From Pseudorasbora parva (taxonomy: Eukaryota; Chordata; Actinopteri; Cypriniformes; Gobionidae), in the NCBI RefSeq assembly GCF_024679245.1, contig NC_090178.1:29359955-29423954 (forward strand): 64,000 nt of DNA. The letters are read 5' to 3'. Made by a program: the position numbers and the translations under genes. Below the pieces are notes generated by a model. It was not told the DNA's origin, searched no databases, and saw only the letters and a program-made list of their open reading frames with translations. Of the stretch, positions 24,829 through 50,027 are shown in pieces (position 1 is the stretch's first letter; each line of letters starts with the position of its first letter).

Positions 24829-25667
24829 TATAACTTTCTTTTACTCGTATACGTGAAGTACATCAGATGCGGTTTTGTTGGAAAGATTTGAGAGGAAAAT
24901 AAAATATTATTACATTTTCCAACCGTAGTAAATCGAATAACAAATATATTATGGATTTGCCAACTCCATGTAGATTCTGGTTTTGATAACATAGACCGTT
25001 TTAATTCCCTTTAAATAAACCTTTGATTTTATGACATAATCGTGTTATCATAAATTTTCTAATCTAACGCATCAAAATGCATTAAAAGAGCATCTGAAGC
25101 ATGAAAAGCAGACAGACCTTCTATTTAATGAAGCAAGATTTGGGTGTTTTTTTTTTCATTCGCCACAGTCATGCCACAGATATGATCAACTTTGTTATAT
25201 TAAGACTTTGTCAAAATATTGTACTGCCTTGGGTCATGTCTGGGTTCACCACAACCCAGAAAACTCATTTAGTTTTGCTCGAGTAGGAGATCTATGAAAA
25301 ACGCAACAATTGTGTCTAATTTCTGGTATTACAGGGTTATTAATTTATTTGCCTGTTCGCTCCTCTCATCACCAAATTTCCATCGCATTATTTCACCACA
25401 TTTAAAAACGTTTGCAATTTAATTTTATATCTCTTAAATATACACCATATTTACAAATGTTTTGCATATCTACAAAATTAAAGCTTAATTGAAAAATCAA
25501 AATCTGAACTTTTTGAAAACTATTTTTTCTTTAGGCGTAGTTATTGACTAACAACTGACTGTAATTGAACATTTATTTCATACCAAAAATGGTAAATATA
25601 ATTATTATTTGCAGTTTTTTTGCCTTATGGCCTTAAAGGCTTTAAAAAAATAAATAATAATAAATAA
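24829..25667. other. Unannotated AT-rich stretch
   Basis: No coding or transposon signature recognised. A short 61-codon frame near 25101 is chance-like. Confidence 0.5.
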
Positions 25668-26570
25668 AAATGACCCATGATTTTCTCACCCTCAAGCCAT
25701 AGGTGTATGTGACAATTTTTCTTACACAAAAACGCATAGATTCACTTCAGAAGGGCTTTATTAACCCCCTGGAGCCACGTGAGCACTTTTATAATGGATG
25801 GATACACTTTTTTGGGCTTCAAATTTTGGGCTGCCATTTACAGAGCCAGTACATTTTTTTGAAGGTGTCATGAACTGGCTTTTTTTATACTGTTGTCTGA
25901 GGTCAACTAATGATGTTTAAAAACATCATAACTAATAAGTATAGGTTATTTTTTATTTTGAGGCTCTCTCCTGAATGCTGGGTTTTGATGGGCGTGCCGC
26001 ACTGAAGATTTTGAAGTAAACGCCCACGGCTAGGATTTGATAATATTTGCATATTTAATGAGCTTCTGCTCCCCTGTCAGTTCACATGAGAAGGGATTGT
26101 TTTGAAAGCAGAAACCAGAATGATTCTCTCGATCACAGGGCTCGTAAACGTCTTTATCAAACAAACACAATAATTTATTTCTCATCCACCAGCAATTGAT
26201 TGGAATAATATTTTTGTACTACATGGCCCGCCCGATGGGTGGATATAAAAGCAAACCATACACACACACACACACACACACACACGCATGTTGGTCTATG
26301 TGGTTTACAGGGACTGTCCATAGGCGCAATGGTTTAATGTACAAACCGTATTTTCTATCCCCTTACACTGCCCCTGCCCCTAAACCTACCCATCACAGGA
26401 AACATTCTGCATTTTTACTTTCTCAAAAAATCATCATTTAGTATGTTTTTAAGGCCATTTGAATTATGAGGACATTTGATATGTCCTCATAAACCACATT
26501 TATAGTGTAATAACAGTGTAATACCCATGTAGTTATACAAATTTGTGTCCTCATAAACCACATAAACAGG

Positions 26571-26625
<55 letters not shown>

Positions 26626-27545
26626 CCTTCAAATATCATAGATCAAGAAAGGAATGTTATATTTCACTAGATTCACTGGCCTGCCGATGGGCTTCCGTTC
26701 TGGTAGCCCCTAAGGAAAACACTGCCCCAGGACGTTGGGCTTAGCGAGCCCCAGGAGTCTGATCCCAAATCTCAATGGACCAACAAAAAAAGTATTCTCC
26801 AGCCTGTGACAGCGTGCTAAAGTAACAATCCAATACTATCACATAAAAAAATATGTGATAGTATACTTTTACTCACATAATTGTGCTGCACCATTCCTGT
26901 CGTATCCAATATAGAAGGCACAGCATTGTGTTTTAATCTCAATATGTCTGCAAATCCACTATCGACCTGAGACTTTATTACAAAATATTCCGCAGTGAAA
27001 TGAAGCAAACACACTATAGTTCTTCCCCACGTGAGCTGGAACTTCATTAAAAATAAAGTTCAACCATATATTCCTAATATTAGGATCCGAATGAAGCTTA
27101 TCCAGCGACTGTGTTCTTCCACAACCAGGAATAGTGCAACAAGAACTATCTTCTTCGGCATGTTTATTGCTGCTGGCTAGCGCGATCCGAACAGTTCCAC
27201 TAGTATGTGGGCGGGGCTACTGAATTAGGTTGTTTTATTCAGTAGAGGCGGTGTTTCATCACACAATGACGTCAAGGTGTGGCATATTCTGAGATCAATC
27301 GTTTTCTGAGCCTGGTGTCTATAAAAGCTTTTCTTTGACTAACAAGGAAGTTTTCAGCTCTGAAACTAACAGGATATTCTTATATTACCATGACCTTTTA
27401 AATATCAAGAGCTCAAGGGAAAGTTGATTTATCAATTCATCACCCCTTTAATATAACTCTTATTTTATTCGTCTGAAAGAAGAATCTTACATACAACTAT
27501 AGGCTTGAGGGTCAGTAAATCACAGGATAATTTTAGGGTGAAATT
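25668..27545. mobile_element. Foldback-type non-autonomous DNA element, copy 1
   Basis: The left end CATGATTTTCTCACCCTCAA followed by GCCATAGGTGTATGT near 25677 is mirrored by ATAGGCTTGAGGGTCAGTAAATC at about 27500. The same terminal sequence starts a second copy at about 27556. The interior carries a CA-bounded repeat (26260-26620) and sequence unlike any gene. No transposase seen. Confidence 0.6.
26260..26620 (+). repeat. CA-bounded dispersed repeat, copy A
   Basis: A core (26286-26573) with GTTTACAGGGACTGTCCATA, TTTTCTATCCCCTTACACTG, CCCATCACAGGAAACATT and a GTCCTCATAAACCACAT motif. It is bounded by (CA)n at 26260-26285 and 26574-26620. Related copies are at 37028 and, inverted, at 44150. 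Confidence 0.8.
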
Positions 27546-28497
27546 TAAAGGTTTTCCACCCAAAAAATTTAATTATCCCATGATTTACTTACCCTCAAGC
27601 CATAGGTGTATATGGCATTCTTTTTTCTGATGAATCAAATCAGAGTTATATTAAAAATGTCCTGGCTCTTCCAAGTTTTATAATGGCAGTGACTGTTGGG
27701 TCATTTTTTAAGTCTGTCCAGTCCGTAATAAAACTGCTCCACACGGCTTAGAGGAAATATAGGCCTTCTGAAGCAAAGCAACACGTTTGTGTAAGAAAAA
27801 TATCCATATATAAAACTCAACTTTATTAACCCCCCCCCCCCCCCCCCCCCGAGTATGGAGCCAGAAATATGACAAAATTATCTGAATTTGAATTAAATCT
27901 GAATTATTAGCAAGTGTAATCTAACAAAATTGAATATTATGTTGCATTTTACATAGTTCTGAATTTGAATTTTTAAATGTTGAATATAGAACATTTAAAA
28001 TTGAACACATCTGAAATGTTTTTATGTCGAAATTGTATAGACATGTATTTTCAAACAGCAGATTTTTGTTGTTGTTCTGAATTAATAGACTGGAAATATT
28101 CAGTTTTTTAAAAAAATACAGATTCAAGATTTCAGATGAAGTCAAATTCAATATTCTAACATTCAAATCGCAAAAATACAGCTCCAAAAAAAGCTTGAAT
28201 CCCCAAAGCTCTAAACAGATTTTAGAATCAGACAGCATCAGTTAAGCTAGACTAAAAAAGTGAAATATAGGCTACATAAATAAAATGTTTAGGTTACAGC
28301 TGCATCTGTCTCTGAGAATTTTTTATTATTATTATTATTTTTTTTTTTGATGTTATTGAACTCTGAAGTAAAATTCAAATAAAGAACTATGTAAAATGCA
28401 ACATAATATTTCATTTTGTTAGATTACACTTGTCAATAATTCAGATTTATACAATTCAAATTCAGATCATTCTGTCCTATTTCTAATAGAACTTTAA

Positions 28498-29513
28498 AGC
28501 AGCACTAGGTAACTTTTCAACCTTCATAATATATTTTTTAAGACTCTTGTGATGATAAATCGACTTACAATAGGTTGAATGACACGTCTGCCATAGCCTG
28601 ATGGGGTCTGTATCGTTTTTAATCGTACTTTTAAACTTCGGGTTTCGGGTAGTAACCCGAGAACAAAAAGAACTACAAAATTCGACTGCTTTACGGCATA
28701 TACGTCACTTCCACCAACACACACACTTCCTTACATTCAGACGTGCGAGCCCAACTTTGTTCGTCGGATAATATAGTCATGTCCGAAGCAGCACAGACAC
28801 ATAAGAAAGAAAAGGTTTTGTTGGAGGAAAGCAATAAGAGGAAACGAAAAAGTGATGTGATTAAAGGCAGGACGAGGATCAAAATGTGACCAGCGTTTTC
28901 TCGTTGGCGTGAGCTGAAGGAGGCGTGCCCGACCGATGCTGTCATGCTTGTTACGGTGAGCTACCACTCAAACATTGAACTGAAGTATCATATAGATTCT
29001 GTAAAACGGTAACCAATAGACTACTATAATGACGCTGGCTTGTAAACGTGAGCATCATGATTATTTGGCGTTTGAAAAAAATAAAACCCATGAAATTATA
29101 TTCATATGACATGCTGAAGCATATGCCACTGACTGTAACGTTACCTGGGATGAAGACATTTCACACGCGACGCCAGAAGAACTCGAAATCCTCTTGCAGT
29201 TTTCAGGGGAACTGTTAGTGCTGCACCAACCCGCGGGGACGCTTTTATGAAGTTATTTGGCCCGCACCGCACCACTGTATATATTTTTACAACCCGCCGC
29301 GCACCCGCGACCATTAAATAGACATACGGGGTCCGCGGGTTATGAGACGACCCACGCATCACTAGTTCAGGGCTATCAGGGTTGTCATGTCAACAAATGC
29401 ATGCGCGATGGCATGCCCTGTTGTAGGATTACAGAGCTTACGACAGTAGTTGAGGACATTATTTTTTCCAAACTGTAGGGGGACCCCGAGAGGAAAAGTA
29501 GCCAAGTGGGGCT
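28498..29513. mobile_element. TTAA-flanked piggyBac-like element, second type
   Basis: Termini AGCAGCACTAGGTAACTTTTC and the inverse of AGCCCCACTTGGCTACTTTTC, an imperfect inverted repeat. TTAA lies at 28494-28497 and 29514-29517. It includes a short open stretch from ATG 28780 (MSEAAQTHKKEKVLLEES) that soon meets a stop; this kind of passenger frame appears repeat-associated rather than genic. A smaller GC-rich foldback sits at about 29216-29365. Confidence 0.6.
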
Positions 29514-29551
29514 TTAATAGAAATTTAATTTGTCTGAAAGAATCTCATATA

Positions 29552-31069
29552 CAGGTCCTTCTCAAAAAATTAGCATATTGTGATAAAGTTCATTATTTCC
29601 CATAATGTAATGATACAAATTAAACTTTCATATATATTTAGATTCATTGCACACCAACTGAAATATTTCAGGTCTTTTATTGTTTTAATACTGATGATTT
29701 TGGCATACAGCTCATGAAAACCCAAAAATCTCAGAAAATTAGCATATTTCATCCGACCAATAAAAGAAAAGTGCTTTTAATTAAAAAAAAGTCAAACTTC
29801 AAATAATTATGTTCAGTTATGCACTCAATACTTGGTCAGGAATCCTTTTGCAGAAATGACTGCTTCAATGCGGCGTGGCATGGAGGCGATCAGCCTGTGG
29901 CACTGCTGAGGTGTTATGGAGGCCCAGGATGCTTCGATAGCGGCCTTAAGCTCATCCAGAGTGTTGGGTCTTGCGTCTCTCAACTTTCTCTTCACAATAT
30001 CCCACAGATTCTCTATGGGGTTCAGGTCAGGAGAGTTGGCAGGTCAATTGAGCACAGTAATACCATGGTCTTTAAAGCATTTACCAGTGGTTTTGGCACT
30101 GTGAGCAGGTGCCAGGTCGTGCTGAAAAACCAAATCTTCATCTCCATAAAGCTTTTTAGCAGATGGAAGCATGAAGTGTTCCAAAATCTCCTGATAGCTA
30201 GCTGCATTGACCCTGCCCTTGATAAAACACAGTGGACCAACACCAGCAGCTGACATGGCACCCCAGACCATCACTGACTGTGGGTACTTGACACTGGACT
30301 TCAGGCATTTTGGCATTTCCTTCTCTCCAGTCTTCCTCTAGACTCTGGCACCTTGATTTCCAAATGACATGCAAGAATTGCTTTCATGCTGTGACATGCT
30401 GCTTCTCTGTAGCCCAAAGTGGCTTGACCTGGGGAATGCGGCACCTGTAGCCCATTTCCTGCACACGCCTGTGCACGGTGGCTCTGGATGTTTCTACTCC
30501 AGACTCAGTCCACTGCTTCCGCAGGTCCCCCAAGGTCTGGAGTCGATCCTTCTCCACAGTCTTCCTCAGGGTCCAGGATCCTCTTCTCGTTGTGCTTCCT
30601 TCCCACAGACTTCCCACAGAGGTGCCTTGATACAGCACTCTGGGAACAGCCTATTCGTTCAGAAATTTCTTTCTGTGTCTTACCTTCTCGCTTGAGGGTG
30701 TCAATGATGGCCTTCTGGACAGGGTCGGGTCGGCAGTCTTACCCATGATTGCGGTTTAGAGTAATGAACCAGGCTGGGAGTTTTTAAAAGCCTCAGGAAT
30801 CTTTTGCAGGTGTTTAGAGTTAATTAGTTGATTCAGATGATTCGGTTAATAGCTCGTTTAGAGAACCTTTTCATGATATGCAATTATTTTGAATTCTGGG
30901 TTTTTATGAGCTGTATGCCAAAATCATCAGTATTAACACAATAAAAGACCTGAAATATTTCAGTTGGTGTGCAATGAATCTAAAATATATGAAAGCTTAA
31001 TTTTTATCATTACAATATGGAAAATAATGAACTTTATCACAATATGCTATTTTTTTTGAGAAGGACCTG
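29552..31069 (-). mobile_element. Tc1-like DNA transposon B
   Basis: Terminal repeats CAGGTCCTTCTCAAAAAAT and its complement, about 190 bp per arm (29552-29745 against 30895-31069). TA duplications are at 29550-29551 and 31070-31071. The 1.52 kb length and arrangement are typical of Tc1. It inserted into the right end of the 27546-31137 element. Confidence 0.95.
29825..30746 (-). pseudogene. Tc1 B transposase, frameshifted
   Basis: ATG at 30746 (MGKTAD). The natural end TKY-stop is at 29827-29825. The span is 922 nt, not a multiple of three, and readable parts fall in different frames. These are the N-terminal helix-turn-helix (about 30700-30640), the linker (30638-30384, DLRKQWTESGVE) and the catalytic part (30316-30044, VMVWGAMSAAGVGPL and FQHDLAPAHSAK). 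The conserved SPDLNPIENLWD-type block around 30005-30040 is in yet another phase. Inactive. Confidence 0.88.
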
Positions 31070-31137
31070 TACACCTAGGACTTAAGGGTGAGTAAATCAT
31101 GGGCTAATTTTAATTTTTAAGTGAACTATCCCTTTAA

Positions 31138-35056
<3,919 letters not shown>

Positions 35057-36421
35057 AAGGATTTAAAAGCAGAAATGTGAAGCTTCAACATCAACATTAT
35101 GTCAGAAATGCTGTCGATTGAACTAAACTTCAACCCAGAATATTCCTTTTAACTGACAGTTGACCTATAAGCCTGGCCATGAGATGTGACTGTTTCCGTG
35201 TGATTCTGCTCTCCACACCTCAGTGCGGGACTCACTCTTTCCGCACGTCTGGAATCTTGGAATCTTCACCGCCAGCTCACTTTGAGTCAGCACCACAGTG
35301 AGAAATGTTTTAGACTGTTTGTCTTTTTCTGCTGGAAGTAAATCCCCAAGCGTATGTGTGTAGTTGTGTACGAATTGCCTCTTTGGTAGTGTGCACGCAA
35401 AATGCGTAGAGTAATGGGTGTGAAAAACATATTTGTCGATCTTAACCCTGTTTACTTTTGTGTGTGTGCATAATTATCTCACAGACTGCCCTCAAGGTTC
35501 ATGGATCAGGGCCAGCTGTGATCCACCAATCAGCTGTAAGACGACAGTAGTTGGTTTGACCCATAATGCTTTGCATTAAGCCCACAGGGCATTTTGTAGT
35601 GTGTTGTCTGTGGGCCGTTTCTCACTGTTAACTGTTTAACACACACACGCTTGTACATGTCATACTTGGGAAAACTCTGTGCCCACACAGTTTCTGCACA
35701 CACACCCTCCGCTTCAGTTTCCCTCTCTGTTGCCACTCGGTGTCATTGACAAATTGTTTTTGCCAGCATATGCACAACCATACACACGAACAGTCATATA
35801 AATCTTTCTATCTTTCACAATGTCCTGTGCAGTCTTTGCTGCAGGGCATAACATACTATTATACCCAACTGTCTGTCCATATATTTACATGCATAAATCT
35901 GATCCAAATCACACCGTGCTGTCAGATTTAACATGGATCTGGTATATCTGTTATCTTTCAACAACTGAGATTAAGATCTGACATCGTATGACAGCCAGCT
36001 CTTAGTTTGAGTATCACAAGCTCACAGCCCATGGTTTGTCTATGCCCCACACAAAATTATTTACAAGTCTTTTGTCCATTAAAATGGTATGAGAGATTAG
36101 ATTGAGTTTTAAAGAGTTGTTACTACAACATCGCTGTTGGTAAGAGAATTTAGTGGGTTTGTGGATTTTTTGTAAAAATGAAAATATTTGTATTTTCAGT
36201 ATATGTAACAGTATATGTAAAACTACTATTTGAGTATGGAGTCAGTTATCATTGTTTATTGCAATGATGCACTAAATTGATAATAAAGACTTTCATTGTC
36301 ACATATAAATGTTGTTATTTTGAACTTTCTGTTAGAACAAAACAATTAAGCAGCACAACTTTTTTTGCAACCCTGAAAATAAAAAATACAAGAAATGTTT
36401 GTTGACACTAAATCTGCATAA
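35057..36421. other. Unannotated intergenic stretch
   Basis: Nothing recognisable; ORFs at 35530-35736 and 35740-35931 are short and featureless. Confidence 0.5.
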
Positions 36422-36835
36422 GTGACCCTGGACCAAAAAACCATTCATAAGTCACACAGGTATATTTGTGGCAATAGCCAAAAATGCATTGTATGGGTCA
36501 AAATTATCGATTTTTCTTCTATGCCAATTGCCAAAAATCATTCGGATTTTGGAGGAAAGATCATGTTCCATGAAGATGTTTTGTAAATGTCCTACTGCAA
36601 ATATATAAAAAAAAATAATTCTTAGTAATATGCATTGCTATGGACTTCATCTAGACAACTTTAAAGGCGATTTTCTCAATATTTAGATTTTTTTGCACCC
36701 TCAGATTCCAGATGGTCAAATAGTTGTATTTCGGCCAAACCGTCCTATCCTAACAAGCCATGTACATTAATGGAAAGCATTCAGGTGATGTATTTTTTAT
36801 GTACCCTTATGACTGGTTTTGCTGTGTAGGGTCAC
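36422..36835. mobile_element. MITE with GTGACCCTGGACC / GGGTCAC termini
   Basis: The left end GTGACCCTGGACCAAAAAAC and the right end GACTGGTTTTGCTGTGTAGG followed by GTCAC are imperfect inverted copies. This terminus belongs to a very common fish MITE family. No target duplication is clear. Confidence 0.7.
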
Positions 36836-37025
36836 ATTTGGAATGATTTATTTAAGATTATCTGACACTCAAGAGTCAAGACTGAACTGCTGCTGAAAAT
36901 TAACTTAATTTAATTAAGCTTACATAGCCATATTTTAAACAAAATATTTCTAAGAAACTTTATTATGGCCAAAATTGTTCTGTGTGGTGAAATTAGGCCA
37001 CAGTTGTAAAAAACGTATATAAATC

Positions 37026-37027
<2 letters not shown>

Positions 37028-37080
<53 letters not shown>

Positions 37081-37335
37081 GTGGTTCACTATCTTTTGGG
37101 GAGTCTCCATAGACATAATGGTTTTTATACTGTACAAACTGTACATTCTATCCCCCTACACTGCCACTAAACCTTCCCATCACAGGAAACATTTTTACTT
37201 GTTCAAAAAAACTCATCCTGTAGGATTTTTAAGCGTTTTGAAACCGTTGGCTGGTCCCCCAAATGTAGGTGATCTCAGGTTTTACTATCCTTATGGGGTT
37301 TTATCTTATTGGTCACCACAATGCAATATAAACAA

Positions 37336-37378
<43 letters not shown>
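37028..37378 (+). repeat. CA-bounded dispersed repeat, copy B
   Basis: (CA)n at 37028-37080 and 37340-37378 enclose a core with GTCTCCATAGACATAATGGTTTTTATACTGTACAAACTG-type sequence and CCCATCACAGGAAACATTTT, in the same order as copies A and C. Confidence 0.8.
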
Positions 37379-40293
<2,915 letters not shown>

Positions 40294-41075
40294 AAGGCCT
40301 GCTCACACCAAGAACGACAACTATGACCCTGTCCCAAATGGCACACTTCATGTGCACTTTCGGTCTTGTGGGCTTACAATGGCCACTGCATGTGTCCGTT
40401 TAGTCCATAAGACTGTAGGGTGTCCCGTTCGTCATTTAAGCTTAAAGAAGGGTGCTCGAGAGCGGCTGCGCCTTAAGCAGAGGACTTCTACCCAGAAGTC
40501 AAAGCGGCATTACGTGGTCAAAGTGTGGACTCAGAGGAGGACCGTGAGGGCTTAGGGTGCCATTTGTGACAGGGCCTATAAAGATAACTATGGCTAAATC
40601 CGAAATCGCCCCCTAAACCCACATTCACTATTCCCTACGTCAGTTCACTTGAAGGAGTAAATGAAAATGAGTGAGTGAATTCGGACAGCTGTTGTGTGTA
40701 CACATCGTTCGCAATCGATTGTACATTATTGCGGTGCAAAGTGGGATTGAATGAGTGCACTCAATAACGTCCACTATGGTTTCGGATACCACTACAAATT
40801 TCTGTCCCCTCAAAAAAACGCCCTCGTTGAGGGTATAGGGGGAGATTTCAGATTCAGCCTATATTAGCGTCCACATGTGCGCATGTCTGTCTCTTTATGT
40901 TCAAGCTCATACAGCAGGATGGATTCTGATTGGCTATTCCAACAATTTAATTTCTCTAAGGTTATCATAATAACTGTGGTGTGAACTCTGCTATTCTTTA
41001 ATATTGAGAATGATTTTTAGAACTATATCTTTATCATTACCTTTATAGTTATCATCCTTGGTGTGAACTGGCCTT
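40294..41075. mobile_element. MITE (AAGGCCTGCTCACACC termini) containing two smaller MITEs
   Basis: The outer ends AAGGCCTGCTCACACCAAGA and CCTTGGTGTGAACTGGCCTT are inverted. Inside, 40326-40578 is bounded by CCCTGTCCCAAATGGCAC / TGCCATTTGTGACAGGG. 40589-40860 is bounded by GGCTAAATCCGAAATCGCCC / GGGGGAGATTTCAGATTCAG. No coding capacity. Confidence 0.7.
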
Positions 41076-41797
41076 CGGAGAGCAAAAGCCTGTCTGAGGA
41101 AATGGAGGACTGCAACAGTTGCTAAGGTAAAATTGGTCAGTAACATTTTAAGACTGAGCTTAGCAAAGGGTCAACTGAGAAAAAAGAAAATTATAGACTA
41201 AACTACAGACATAACATGTTCCAAAAGGCAATATTGTACATTGACGTATTCTTAAGGTGCGGTTACATTGATGAAACTTTGCAGGGAAAAAACCTCCATT
41301 GTCTATTTTCATTAGTGTAGAGATTTATGAAGCATAGATCACATAAGTCATTTTCCAACCTTTCAATTGGTTAATGCTGTTAATCAGTTGAATCCGTTGC
41401 GAAAGTTCTGCGATCTACGATAAATGTGACTGCACCTTTTCTGTGGTGATTATGGACTGTCTTACCAAAGGCTGATTTCCAAGCTTTAGATTTCTAGGTC
41501 TTCGTCTACGTGGAGACCAACCGTCAAAAGTGCTTTTGAGCCCAAATGATGTATTTGTTAAATGATCAATCAGGGCCCATTTACAAAAAAAAAATCTTTG
41601 CTTGGATCTCTGGAACCTCGCATGAATTATTTGCATGGCTCTGTAATGCATTATTCAAAAACACGGTCAACAAAAGAGCATAAAAGAAGAGATGAGGGAG
41701 AAAGGAAATAGATGATATAAAATCACAGTCAATGTGGTTAATGAGGAAAGAGAGAGTGATCTAGAAAGATGGATATTCTTCCTTTTTCCTCATACTT
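41076..41797 (-). other. crabp2: Region just downstream of the crabp2 stop codon
   Basis: Probably includes the crabp2 3' UTR. No AATAAA in the minus orientation is obvious here, so the transcript end is unknown. Confidence 0.35.
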
Positions 41798-46265
<4,468 letters not shown>

Positions 46266-46569
46266 CGTGCGTTCTGTCTAGCCTTAGAGTGTATCCCGCA
46301 ATTATTCTCTCTGGTCTCTCTGGTGTGTGGCTGAGTGACAGTCCTTGATCCTGACACCCTCTAAAAGTACCTGCGACTTTGATTCTGAAAGCAAGGTTCC
46401 CACTGATAAAGTTAAAATGATTTTTTTCTCCTTCCTCTACCCTATTGCTCTATCTCTCTCTCTCTGTCTCCCGGCGTTGACAAGAGAAACTGAAGATGTC
46501 AGTGGGTGCCTTTTTCTGCCCGTCTAAGACTTCATTCAGTTCTTCCAAGCGTTATAGCTTGCGGTGAAT

Positions 46570-46720
46570 AGGTTGAATCTAAAATTTGGGCCAGTTATCA
46601 CGCTTAATCTGTGAGCGCGCACACCCCTTTTTTTGAGAAACCCCACCCACTCTTTGCCTTGTCAAATCAAGGCGCCAATGATACTTCGAGATGATCTTGT
46701 CCCGCCCACACCACGCCCCG
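46570..46720 (-). promoter_or_regulatory. crabp2: Likely crabp2 promoter
   Basis: On the minus strand, GC boxes GGGGCGTGG (46711-46719) and GTGGGCGGG (46701-46709) are followed by ATTGGCGCC (CCAAT box, 46673-46679). This is about 410-455 bp before the start codon. No clear TATA box. The transcription start is not defined. Confidence 0.45.
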
Positions 46721-47551
46721 CTTAAAACATGTGCGCGTTTGAAAATGCCCATTCGAGCTCCTGGCTATTTATTTGTTTGCCCTTTTTCTAAAATTATAAA
46801 TAATTTAAACGAATACGACTTTGTTTCTTATTGCACGTTGAAAATGATTGCTATAACTTTCGTTTTAGTCCTATTTTACTATCCTCAATCTTACGCATAG
46901 GGGTCTATGATGGAGTCGTGCGAGGACACCCATCGGGCATCTATATTTAAAGTGATACTGTGTTATGTCTAAATAGGCTATTTATTTGGAAATATTTAGT
47001 TTATATTAAGTAATTTCCCCCTAATCATTACAGCATCCTATAGCTAATGTATATTAATCATTTAGTAATTTATTTACTTATTTTTCTTATTTTAATAGGG
47101 CTATAATATATATATATTTAATAGGCTCTCTCTCTAGTGCTAGACCACCTAGCACTCCCTTGCGGCTTTAATGTCCCAGGACCCGCTTGGTTGAAAACTC
47201 CTGGCATATGATAGGCAAACACAAAGTAAATAGGGACAATGAATAAAATGGGAATTTAATTACATACTAATATGTTATATAGACTGCAAAATATGTAAAA
47301 ATCTATTTGGGAGCATTTTACCTAATAGACACAATTATTGGTGGTGTGCATTGTTAATTCCTCCCTCCTCTCTCAAGGAGCCTATAGATAATTTATTGGC
47401 ATGTTTTTTTGTTGTTGCATTTAATCATTATAAACAATAAAAAGTGACAGGAAAAATATATATAAATAATAATAAGTTAATAAAATGCTATAAGGCCTAG
47501 AATTGAATAGACATTCAACGAGACATAATGAACAGGATGTAGGCTATTGCA

Positions 47552-47553
<2 letters not shown>
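46721..47553. other. Upstream intergenic, AT-rich
   Basis: Nothing recognised; a short AT run lies near 47108-47120. Confidence 0.5.

Positions 47554-47606
<53 letters not shown>
47554..47606. repeat. (CT)n microsatellite
   Basis: About 26 CT units. Confidence 0.95.
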
Positions 47607-47609
<3 letters not shown>

Positions 47610-47745
47610 CCTCTCTGAGGCTGTGTACAAGTAGGACACAAAAATGTGAATATATGAGCATAAAACATTCAGGACAATTTATCAGACTGATTGTTAAAAC
47701 AGAGCTCTGTCAAGTTCAGTCCCTCTTGTCTATTCCCGCGGTTAT

Positions 47746-48081
47746 CTAAATCAACGCACACTCAAAGCTCCTGTAACTGGATCTGCCTCCGCTGCGGTTA
47801 CCGTCTTCCCCGTTTGGGTCTGAGGGAGACACGGAGGGTCTTCTGAGGGAGGTGGAAATTCCAGAGATGTTGACGGGAGCAAGAGAACGCGAGTGAAGGG
47901 AATAAGGCACAAAAGGTGACCTGGCAGAGGCCAGGAGGTTGCAGCAGTGTCCCCGAGGGTCTTTAGTCTCCCCCTCACCCCTGCTGTTGAAGCGGAAGAA
48001 AAGAGCTGAGCATAAGGGGGGTAGGGGCTTGGTAAAAGGTGGAGAGGCGAGGTTTGGGTCTCTAATGAAGACGTGCGCCAT
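47746..48081 (-). CDS. Uncharacterised 111-codon ORF in a GC-richer patch
   Basis: Open from ATG 48081 to a stop at 47746. It lies in a patch (about 47740-48240) clearly richer in G+C than the AT-rich flanks. The product is Ser/Arg/Pro-rich (SGISTSLRRPSVSPSDPNGE) with no signal peptide, membrane segment or domain I know. A second frame (48128-47751) is open too, which weakens the coding case. It could be a non-coding exon, a promoter patch or chance. Confidence 0.2.
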   Translation of the reverse strand: MAHVFIRDPNLASPPFTKPLPPLCSALFFRFNSRGEGETKDPRGHCCNLLASARSPFVPYSLHSRSLAPVNISGISTSLRRPSVSPSDPNGEDGNRSGGRSSYRSFECALI

Positions 48082-48240
48082 GGAGACTGGATGATGAATG
48101 TGAGTTGCACAAAGAAGCCGTTAACCATTTACTTTTGATGGATGGTCTTCCGAGCCACAGCGAACGGCAGATTTTAATGCGCGAGTTACCGGGGTGACAG
48201 CATGGACCGCTCGCGCTGCGCAATTAGCCTACTTCAGTGT

Positions 48241-50027
<1,787 letters not shown>

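Larger units (their letters stand above)
27546..31137. mobile_element. Foldback-type element, copy 2, carrying two further insertions
   Basis: The left end (TTATCCCATGATTTACTTAC...CCTCAAGCCATAGGTGTATA at 27573-27608) pairs with the right end at 31078-31137 (GACTTAAGGGTGAGTAAATC...ACTATCCCTTTA). Same family as copy 1, whose CTTTATTAACCCCC stretch here has grown to poly-C (27830-27850). The TTAA-flanked element (28498-29513) and Tc1 B (29552-31069) sit inside, near the right end. Confidence 0.6.

Noticed and set aside
30369..30748. Plus-strand ORFs of 86-108 codons
   Set aside because: Antisense shadows of the Tc1 B transposase.
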